Assembly: GCA_036365455.1 (NCBI GenBank)
Contig: JAWQUS010000023.1
Span: 5,146,001 to 5,210,000, forward strand
From: Macrosoma leucophasiata
Lineage: Eukaryota > Arthropoda > Insecta > Lepidoptera > Hedylidae
Reading direction: 5' to 3'
Length of the DNA stretch: 64,000 nt
Shown here one piece after another: positions 56,238-64,000 of this stretch; positions within the stretch are counted from its first letter, which is position 1, and the number at the start of each line of letters is the position of its first letter. Made by a program: the position numbers and the translations under genes. The notes beneath the pieces were generated by a model. It did not search any database. It was not told where the DNA came from and was given only the letters and a program-made list of their open reading frames with translations.

Positions 56238-56937
56238 TGTAGCGTCCACTACATTAAGGCGCCAACTAGTGGAATATAATGAAACCTCACAGTACTTATC
56301 TAGTACGGTAGATGGCGTGCATTCGAATTACATCGCACATACGAAGATTTCTCAAGACTACCTCGATTCAAAGGGTACTTTCGCATCACCGCAGCAGCGA
56401 TTACCTCGACTCACTGAGGACCTTCGCACCCGACTCACTGGGACTTGCGGCATGGGACTACATGGCATTGGCACAGCTCCGCGAGAAGTTCTGACAGCTG
56501 CCTCGATCGTATCAACCTCCGGCCTTGGAGGGGAGTGATGTAGCGTCCACTACATTAAGGCGCCAACTAGTGGAATATAATGAAACCTCACAGTACTTAT
56601 CTAGTACGGTAGATGGCGTGCATTCGAATAACATCGCACATACGAAGATTTCTCAAGAGTTGGCATATATACAACTTCCCAACGTCAATCGTTGGGCCGC
56701 GGCCCGCCAGGCGCCACGTCGCCTGGTCGGAGAATCCTCCCTTTTCGTCGGAGGAACACTTCCACCCGTTCCTCCACAGTTTATTAATTTAGTCGGTGAA
56801 TATACTCTAGTATCTATATACCTAGCTCTACTTTTAGTAAGTATATCTTTCATCCAATGTCAACACTTCTAAGCACGCTTTCGTACACATTGGGCATAGT
56901 ATCTATTCAATATGTAATCGAAGTATCATTGTAATCA
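56238..56937 (+). mobile_element. Internally deleted LTR retroelement
   Basis: A ~121-bp sequence starting TGTAGCGTCCACTACATTAA occurs at about 56239-56360 and again at 56539-56661. Just before the second copy is a purine tract, TTGGAGGGGAGTGA, as expected upstream of a 3' LTR. The second copy continues to about 56937 (CATTGTAATCA). So a truncated 5' LTR, about 178 bp of internal 3' end and a longer 3' LTR are seen. No gag/pol/env coding remains. Confidence 0.6.
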
Positions 56938-56998
56938 ATCTACCAATAGCAAACGACGCGGATGTGGCAAGTGTAGCAAGGTCCGAGCATAAATAAAA

Positions 56999-57184
56999 TA
57001 CGCAAGCTTACACTCACAGCCACACAATTTAAACCTGTATCGTGGATGCCGTTGTACACATACACAAACACCCAGACCCGAAACATATATTTGTAGTTCA
57101 TACAAATATTTGTCCCGGTGCGGGGATCGAACCCGCAACCTATCGAATCGAACGATCGTCTCACACTGCTGGACTAACCGGGTC
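56999..57184 (-). repeat. SINE T2, full length
   Basis: TACGCAAGCTTACACTCACA to GGACTAACCGGGTC, with GGGATCGAACCCGCAACCTA. Confidence 0.7.
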
Positions 57185-58374
57185 ATCAATAAAATTATTG
57201 ACAATAACACTTTAAACACAAATAGGTAGGTATATGATATGTATAGGAATACTTCATCGTATGCTACCGAAAGCAGATACTTTAAGTAACATAACAACAT
57301 AAAAGTAACAATAATAATGCTAAGTGATTCAAATTTTGTTAAGACTACTTTATAATCCATAGGTTTTAAACGAAAGGTCGATAAATGACAGTTGCAGTCA
57401 CCATTTTCCATTTATTGTGTCGTGGTTGTGAAGCACAAAGCGCAACAAAACAAACAAGCCATCGTGTATTTGTCAAACTGTCAAAATTTTGCTAATAAAA
57501 TGTTGTTGGCAATAAGAGCCTTTACATAATAGCCGATTTCAAGACGAAGCGAGTTAGATTTAGATTACATTCAAATCTCGAATTTGGCAGAATAAAGATA
57601 ATGGCGTTCATAACCGCCGCGAAATCACCGATCGCCCGCGGATTTTATCGCGACGGCTTCCTAGAGAGAGAGCGCGTGTACACGCCGCGACCTCGCGGCT
57701 AAATCGCCTCTCCGTGAATTCGTCCTTAAAATAGCCAATGTGGAAAAAGCCTGAGTAGGTATTAGACTGCGTGCTACCGCATTCCAATGCAAGAAAAAAA
57801 TCGCATTGCAAACTTATCTATGATCTTAAAAAATAACATTTTACAATGTCACTCCCAAAATGACTAAGTGACAGGTTTTATTTCTCAAGTAGCGGATTTC
57901 TAGGGCTATTTCGTCAAATTAGATCAAACATCAAAGAGATTCAAATTGGTACACAGGCTACACAGCCGTCATTGCAGTTTAACCTTTACATTTTATTATT
58001 TGTAATACAAATAAGACTTGTTATTTCATGGATTCACAAACAATTCACGCTCTAAATCATTTTACAGACCCCTCCTTATGAATTATAAAGTCAAATAATA
58101 CGTCAATTATTTTCTTTCTTTACGGTTTTTAATTAAAACATAGATTCTTTAGAAGTCCTTTGTGTTTGCAGATTGCCCGGCGAAGACTACGTCTCGAGAC
58201 AAGCCGTCTATACACGTCTCATTAAAAAAGAAATTGTGCAGTCGTTCACAATGATTTGTTAATGATTCCTAGAAACGTGAAAAGGACTTTAGTTAATTAT
58301 CTAACGGGATCTTAATGTTTAAATATTTTGTGTGTTAAAAAAATCATGGCAATTTGTGAGTTTAAATGTACTAA
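57185..58374. other. No gene recognised
   Basis: A GC-richer patch at 57610-57720 (CGCCGCGAAATCACCGATCG) has no coding signal. The remainder is AT-rich. Confidence 0.35.
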
Positions 58375-58389
58375 CTTGTATCTCTTTGT

Positions 58390-58622
58390 TATCAGTTTGT
58401 AAAGGGGAAAAGAGACATTCTACTGATATACTTTTTACATTAGTTTATGACATTTAGTTTTATCTTAGTGATATTCTTGACTTTACATATATTTTTTATC
58501 TTGTTTGACATGTATATCAATTGTTATTCGCTTTAATTTATTTTGTTTGTTTTTGACGTGTCATAAGAGGTGCCTGTCACCCTAAATGAATAAATGAGTT
58601 TCTGATTCTGATTCTGATTCTG
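58390..58622 (+). repeat. LINE-like 3' end with (TGATTC)n tail
   Basis: TTATCAGTTTGTAAAGGGGA to TGATTCTGATTCTGATTCTG. Nearly identical to 51225-51446, with a ~25-bp insertion around ATCTTAGTGATATTCTTGAC. Confidence 0.65.
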
Positions 58623-58802
58623 ATTCTGTATAATTGAATATTTTAGTGTCAGGGCTGGCCGACAGTTGATCACACGGCCACGTTCTTTTTACCATGGTAA
58701 AATGCGTTATGCATACAACCACCGGGGAAAGGAGCGGGTTATGTGGGACTCCGGGAAAGGACATGCGTCTACCCTAAAAACTCCTAGGGGCGCCCGTAAA
58801 GA

Positions 58803-58842
58803 CACCCCTGAGGGCGTCCGTGCTCCGACGCCCTCAGGGGTG
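58803..58842. repeat. GC-rich perfect hairpin
   Basis: CACCCCTGAGGGCGTC, an 8-bp loop, then GACGCCCTCAGGGGTG. A related CTCCTAGGGGCGCCCGTAAA lies just upstream. Confidence 0.75.
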
Positions 58843-58915
58843 GCGTCGCGGGAACGCTTTAGCACACATCTGCAACACACGGGCACGTTATACAATAAGT
58901 AGTAATTAAAAGCTA

Positions 58916-59168
58916 CAGTGCTCATCAAGAAATATTGCACATCGAGCCTATGAAAGAGACAATCGGCTAGTTTCGACTTCGTAGAGCGTTATCTCGCCTG
59001 CACACGCATCCGAAGTCTGGCATTGGTTCAAGAATTTGATCAAAATTGCCGACAAACGTCAAATAGGTGCGAAAGAGATAACGCTCTATTTCGAGTCTAT
59101 AGACTCGAAATAATTATGCCAAAGTTTCCATTCTCAGGTCGATGTGGAATAATATTTCTTGTTTACTG
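58916..59168. mobile_element. Tc1/mariner-type MITE, TA-flanked
   Basis: CAGTGCTCATCAAGAAATAT to TTCTTGTTTACTG, carrying an extra inner hairpin ATTTCGAGTCTATAGACTCG. Confidence 0.7.
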
Positions 59169-59189
59169 TACATTTTATTGATTTTGGAT

Positions 59190-59575
59190 AAGCGGAGTTC
59201 TCTGATTGTACTTGTATTTTAACACAAAAAAAAATAATTGAGAACAAAAGTTATATCATTCTAGATGAAAGACATTCTGGACAAAGTCTTCCTCTAAGAA
59301 TTCCACAATAGTGTTGTGGAATGTGTTCGTTATTTCATGATCGGTGATTTTTCGCGAGTTCCCTGATTGTACTTGTATTTTAACACACATTATACCCCAT
59401 TTTTACCTGTTGAACTTCATCGCCATAAAATTTTAGAACAAAAGTTATATGAAAGATGAAACATATATCACTCTATATGAAAGACGTCCTCTACTAGACA
59501 GAGTCTTCCTCAAAGAATTCCACAAGCGTTGTGGAATGTGTTCGTTATTTCATGATAGGTGATTTTTCGCTTTTG
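59190..59575. repeat. Imperfect tandem duplication
   Basis: CCTGATTGTACTTGTATTTT-type starts near 59196 and 59360. Each is followed by AACAAAAGTTATAT, AAGTCTTCCTC or AGTCTTCCTCAAAGAATTCC and TGTTGTGGAATGTGTTCGTT, then TTCATGAT.GGTGATTTTTC. Confidence 0.6.
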
Positions 59576-60260
59576 TGTATATAGTTTAGTATATATAGTA
59601 GGGATTATAGAACTCAAACTCAAAACTCAAACTCAAAAATTCATTTAATCACTTGGAAATAATAGAATTTGCTTGTGATAGGTCAAATTACAAATATAAA
59701 ATTAAAGCGAATTACAACTGATACGTTGATTATTATGTCAAAGTAAACAAAATAAAATAAATAATAGTCCAAAAATACTTAATGATAAAAATAGGTATCA
59801 ACAGAATGTTCCATACTTTCTTTTACAAACGGCAAGATAAGACTAAACAAAAAAATATGGGACATTCTTTGTCATTCACTGGCAGAGTTCCAAAGCCCAC
59901 ATTACTGAGAAAAAACCTGCCAAAACTAAACTCAGTAGGGTCTTTTCAAAATATGTTCCTATGTAAAAGCTAGTAAAGTAGAAAAAAAATCAATGAGGGA
60001 TCACAGACAGGTCCACTTTTTAAAATTAAATTTCCAAGGACATAATAACAAACTTTACTTACAATATATCTGAAGAAGATATATCAGGCAATCTAATGAA
60101 GCTCAACCCTCGCTTGAATTCTCGGGAAGACCAAGCCTCTTAGTGCCTCGGGTTAAACTGGAACAAAGTAAAATGCACTACATCGAAACTCCATTATACC
60201 CGAATATGTCTAGACTAGCGGTAATCAACCTTAAATTTTCTCGGGAAACATATGATATCT
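59576..60260. other. No gene recognised
   Basis: Contains a (CAAACT)n-like stretch near 59610-59635. Short open frames lack coding features. Confidence 0.3.
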
Positions 60261-60294
60261 TTATTTATATAAAGAAAAATGGAAAGAAAAATTT

Positions 60295-60367
60295 GACTTC
60301 AGGCGAGACTCGAACTCGCGGCCACTGGGAATCTAGTCCAGCCGCTCTTTCAACTGAGCTACAACAT
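60295..60367 (-). pseudogene. Second copy of the tRNA-like unit, acceptor decayed
   Basis: The complement reads TAGCTCAGTTGAAAGAGCGG, the same GCTGGACTAGATTCCCAG core, and GCGAG-TTCGAGT-CTCGC (T arm perfect here). The 5' acceptor half does not pair with CTGAAGT. Its 3' flank, AAATTTTTCTTTCCATTTTT, matches the copy at 54400. Confidence 0.6.
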
Positions 60368-60427
60368 ATTATATCATTTATTTTATGTGGACCACAACGA
60401 TCATGGTTTTTATGTCTTTATTTATTA

Positions 60428-60649
60428 CTAGTGGCTCGCCCCAGCTTCGCACGGGTGCAATAAATGTAATAATTGTAATATAGCCTATGTTATGGAGAGA
60501 AAATGCTGCTGAAATGTCTGTCTGTTTGTTCCCGCTAATCTCGGGATCGGCTTGACCGATTTTGACGGGACTTTCACTGACAGACAGCTTATGTAATAAG
60601 GAGTAACTTAGGCTAGCTACTGTACAATCATAAATTATCACGCAGCTAG
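60428..60649. mobile_element. Two Helitron-like ends fused tail to tail
   Basis: CTAGTGGCTCGCCCCAGCTT at one edge and CACGCAGCTAG at the other. The middle (TCGGCTTGACCGATTTTGAC) joins two different family members in opposite orientation. Confidence 0.5.
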
Positions 60650-60671
60650 TAAATAAATAAAAGTGTAATTG

Positions 60672-60900
60672 TAATGATTGCGGCAAACAAGCATGCAGTT
60701 TACATTCCCCGGTAAAGTTCCAGCTCAAGGGCGTAGGTATCACAGCATTAGTTGTGATACCTACGCTACCTAATCTATCTGCCGCCAAATGGTATGGGAA
60801 TCGTGTCCCGATTAGCTGGTGATGTATGGCTCCGTAATAACTATCACGGAGACATAACAACTGAGGTATCAGGGGAGGCAACGTATCTGCATTTTGACCT
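60672..60900. repeat. Family G repeat, internally rearranged
   Basis: GCAAACAAGCATGCAGTTTA is followed directly by CCGGTAAAGTTCCAGCTCAA and an inverted GTAGGTATCACAGC pair, so 3' and 5' parts are juxtaposed. Confidence 0.45.
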
Positions 60901-61071
60901 CATTGACCAATGTATCATAATGTACGGCAGAAAAATATTAAATTTTTACACACACAGCAACTTGAGAAAATTGACGTAGGTACTCGTATTTAAATTCTCC
61001 ATAAATTATGAGGTATGTTAAATAAGAGCAAGATACAAATTGATGTAATTACGCGTACTTACTACAGGTTG

Positions 61072-61255
61072 CTAAGTGGTCTGGCCACTTAGCAACTCTG
61101 TCTGTCTGGCTGTTACCTTTTCACATCCAAACGACTGAACCGATTTTAAACAAATTTGGTACAGAGAGAGAGCTGACTTTGAGAAAGGCAAAACATAGGC
61201 TTCTTAGTTATTTATGAAACGACAACCACGCGGGCGAAGCTGCGGGCAGCAGCAA
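61072..61255 (+). mobile_element. Helitron-like element, partly deleted ends
   Basis: A 14-bp-arm hairpin, GTTGCTAAGTGGTCTGGCCA, near the start, then CTGTTACCTTTTCACATCCA and GCGGGCGAAGCTGCGGGCAG. The usual CTAG is lost. Confidence 0.48.
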
Positions 61256-61442
61256 GACTATTATAATTGAATCACCGAAATGTTTACAGGCGCAAAATTT
61301 TAGTTTCATACACGTTTGATTGGTTTACAAATGGGTGAAACCTGTAAATTTTTTTTTTTCTTATTAATGTTAGCTATGAAAACGTGTTTGTGTATACAGG
61401 GTGTCCCAAAAATCAACGATAAACCGAAAACGGGTGATAGGA

Positions 61443-61825
61443 TGATTGATTGTTTGATTCGAAGGGTCGCGGGTTCGATCCCCACATCGGGACAAATTTT
61501 TATACGGCCTACAGATATTATACGTCCCACTGCTGGGCACAAATCTCTCCCCTTTTTTGGGGGGAGGCCTGGAGCTTACTCCCCCACGCTGCTCCAATGC
61601 GGATTGGTGGAGGTGGATGGGTTAGGTCAACCCGCTGTCGGATGTTTTCAAACCGCCCATAAGGCCTCCGACAAGGTTTAACGACTGCTTTCTATCGATA
61701 GCAACTACAGATATTTGTTTCGGGTCTGGGTGTTTGTGTATGTGTTGTTTGTATACAACGGCACCCACGACACAGGTCTATACCTACTGTAAGGCTGTAA
61801 GTGTAAGCGTATTTTATTTATTTTT
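61443..61825 (+). repeat. SINE T2 split by a 5S-SINE
   Basis: Head TTGATTCGAAGGGTCGCGGG on the left; GTTTCGGGTCTGGGTGTTTG and TAAGTGTAAGCGTATTTTAT on the right. Confidence 0.72.
61520..61704 (-). mobile_element. 5S-SINE 3' part inserted in SINE T2 with 11-bp target duplication
   Basis: CTACAGATATT occurs at 61509-61519 and 61705-61715. The insert carries TACGTCCCACTGCTGGGCAC and CCGCCCATAAGGCCTCCGAC but no 5S head, so it is 5'-truncated. Confidence 0.75.
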
Positions 61826-61852
61826 ATATTTTAATGTCATTATACTTTGCTT

Positions 61853-62117
61853 GATTAAAATGCGCCTTTCCGTGCTTCGGAGGACATGTTAAGACGTCGG
61901 TCCCAGTTGCTATAGATACTCGTAGATAGCAGTCGTTAAATCTTGTCGGAGGCCTTATGGGCGGTTTGAAATACATCCGACAGCGAGTTGGCCACTAGCC
62001 CGTGTCTCCACCAATCCGCATTGGAGCAGCGTGGTGGAGTAAGCTCCACGCCTCCCCCCAAAAAGGGGAAAGACTCGTGCCCAGCAATGGGACGTATAAT
62101 GGGTTGCCATTATTATT
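61853..62117 (+). mobile_element. 5S-SINE, 5'-truncated, forward copy
   Basis: TAAAATGCGCCTTTCCGTGC, GGAGGCCTTATGGGCGGTTT and GGGACGTATAATGGGTTGCC with an (ATT)-type tail. It lies about 150 bp from the inverted copy. Confidence 0.72.
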
Positions 62118-62810
62118 TATTTTATATACTTTGTTATTAAATGTCTAAATTCTTTTCGGCGCAACACAATGCATACACGACCCCTTTGGGGAGCAAGTAA
62201 GAACATAACGAAAATATAACATTATGACTTTATGATTTCTTAAAGACCTCATAAAAAATTTAAAAAAATATGCTAACCTTTACCCAGTTGTCCAGTAATC
62301 TTACATTGTACCTAGTGGAGACGTCATCGGCTGAAGGCGGCCCAGATAAAGGGTATTATCATATAAAGAGTTAACTTGCGTCACTCTAACATGGGGGCGG
62401 TGTCGTTACGTCGGTACTACGTCTTGTAAACAACACTACTATAACAAGGATTCATTGATAACAAAATAATAAACAAGCAATTGGTAAAAACTGATGTCGC
62501 AGGATTTGTTGACACAGAAATCGAAATAATAAGACAGTACAAATGGTATATGTTGCTAACTTCACGCCTGTAATCCCCGAAGGGGTAGGCAGAGGTTCAC
62601 TCGCTTATATTATTGCGAAATATAGAATCAAATTAAACAATAAATTAATCTCATATTATAAACTCCTTGTTGATATTATTATTTAATGTTGGCTACGCTA
62701 GCGTTACGTAGCGTTGTGCTACGAAGACCCGACCGCGTAGCTTAGCTACCTGTTTCGTAGGAGTCTACGACATCAGAGTGTATCATTAAAATTTATTATC
62801 ACAATTTTTT
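62118..62810. other. No gene recognised
   Basis: A T1 SINE 3' end (minus) lies at 62555-62600. A CTACG/CGTAG-rich patch at 62690-62775 (GCTACGCTAGCGTTACGTAG) looks like part of a small palindromic element. Confidence 0.4.
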
Positions 62811-62814
62811 GTCG

Positions 62815-63100
62815 TTTTTTTTTTTATGTAAAGGAAGTGGCAAACAAGCATGCAGATCACATTGATGTTAAGTGATGACTGCAGCCTATAGACACCCACA
62901 TGAAGACCAAGGCCAAAATGCAGATGCGTTACCATCCCTGAGGCCTAAGGTATTATGCCTCTGTGCCGGAAATTACAGGGCCGTACATTACCACCTGACC
63001 GGAACACGATAGTGCTGAAAACTACCATTTAGCGGCAAGTAAATTAGGTAATGCGGTGGTGCCTACGCCCGCGAGCTCCGTCACTGAATCTCTACTACCG
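62815..63100 (-). repeat. Family G repeat, full length
   Basis: T-run, AAGGAAGTGGCAAACAAGCA and GCGGTGGTGCCTACGCCCGC; the young subfamily. Confidence 0.76.
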
Positions 63101-63882
63101 TTGAGCATTTACCTATACCAGAGAATATGTAATAATACTACGTATAGAATGGACACTTCGACGTCTCGCCAGATTTCCCCACCTCACCCAACCTCCTCCC
63201 CTCTTATGGGCGACGGTTGGTATTCCCTACGTGCTACGCACACAGGTGCACGTGTAAATACACGTCACTGATTGATGTCTGTGTAATAGAAACCAAATTA
63301 AGCATTTGTATAGAATTCTAGCGGAGTATCCGCGGTGTGCCTATACTAGACTGGACATTCCCCTTGATACCATGGTTCCAGTTTTTTACATACCTGCACT
63401 TTTCCATAGTAACATGACAGCTGACGTGGAAACGTCATACAAAACATCCGTCAAATCAATTTTAAAACGGAACCGGCATTTTTCGCGATGTCTACTCTCT
63501 TGAATATCCAGTAACGATAATTTAAAACACTACTAATTACTAATTATTTACGAGTTCCTCAATTTCCCCATTTCAAAAAGAAACGGAGAAAAGGAAAGTA
63601 TTTGCTCCTCTGATACGAAATACCGAAATAGAATGTTCTTTTCATACAGTTGTATTACGATTGACAAAGCTTTTGATACGTGGATAATATACGTCACAGA
63701 AACGTGATTGCAAGAGAAATATTAACAAGAGGAAATAATGTCGGAAACCACGGGAAAACCATGTTTCCTCTGCCAAAGAAATGTTATTTCTATCATCCTT
63801 ATTCATTATGAACATGTCACTTTGTACTGGATATTTTTCGGGCTCCGTATAACGCAAAAACGGAACCCTCATTCTTGCCTGT
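63101..63882. other. No gene recognised
   Basis: No coding exon seen. A short GTTCCG-type fragment (GGGCTCCGTATAACGC ... ACGGAACCCT) lies near 63838-63870. Confidence 0.35.
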
Positions 63883-64000
63883 TTTTTTTATGTCTGAAGG
63901 TTGACAGACAAGCAAACGGGCCACCTAGTGGAAAGTGGTCACCGTCGCCTATGAACATTTGCAACACTAGGGACACTAGTTGCCAACGCGCTGCCAGCCC
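63883..64000 (-). repeat. Poly-T-led repeat related to the insert at 28565, runs off the window
   Basis: TTTTTTTATGTCTGAAGGTT, GACAGACAAGCAAACGGGCC and GTCGCCTATGAACATTTGCA. Confidence 0.62.

Noticed and set aside
56203..56872. Open frames of 111 and 115 residues sharing a block
   Set aside because: The shared block is the duplicated LTR sequence read as protein.
57120..57184. Possible tRNA on the minus strand in SINE T2
   Set aside because: Same reasoning: repeated head of a SINE with a shared body and tail.

Overview
The window looks like lepidopteran (moth or butterfly) nuclear DNA. It is AT-rich, has compact splice sites and tRNA-derived and 5S-rRNA-derived SINEs, and carries Helitron-like elements ending in CTAG plus many small palindromic DNA transposons. 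One protein-coding host gene can be reconstructed, together with one convincing tRNA gene. Almost everything else is transposable-element sequence, often nested two or three deep. All family names come from reading motifs by eye; no database was searched.

Region 1 (1-20.7 kb): a seven-exon, minus-strand neuropeptide GPCR gene of the adipokinetic-hormone/GnRH receptor family (AKHR, or its close relative the ACP receptor). Exons lie at 20693-20433, 15934-15786, 8847-8704, 7698-7535, 4750-4627, 3464-3320 and 1546-1343. Every splice phase agrees, and together they give 396 residues with seven membrane segments and the DRY, CWxP and NPxxY motifs. The introns are packed with repeats. They include a dead non-LTR retrotransposon in antisense (about 11.75-15.62 kb), many copies of a roughly 285-bp poly-A repeat (here called family G), MITEs and Helitron-like pieces. 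One family G copy ends within about 8 bp of the exon 2 splice donor.

Region 2 (20.7-29 kb): Helitron-like copies, a tRNA-type SINE, then about 3 kb (23.2-26.26 kb) built almost only from ATCGAT units in AT-rich spacers, with higher-order duplications and inverted blocks. A truncated LINE 3' half follows.

Region 3 (29-44.9 kb): mostly unrecognised AT-rich DNA with scattered SINEs, a 5S-SINE, hAT-like and Tc1/mariner-like MITEs and several perfect hairpins.

Region 4 (44.98-47.2 kb): three near-identical tandem units of 633 bp, each containing a head-to-head SINE hairpin. The middle unit also holds a 326-bp inverted copy. Next to it is a hAT-type MITE with a target duplication.

Region 5 (47.6-64 kb): a tRNA-Leu(AAG) gene with a Pol III terminator; a 1.5-kb transposon with about 90-bp TIRs and an 8-bp target duplication; a GC-rich R1-like non-autonomous element followed by a tRNA-like gene with an enlarged anticodon loop; an internally deleted LTR element; and two oppositely oriented 5S-SINEs, one inserted in a tRNA-SINE.

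The window shows no multi-gene host pathway. Its strongest unexplained features are the ATCGAT array, the 633-bp hairpin amplification, and the Pol III-type repeats.
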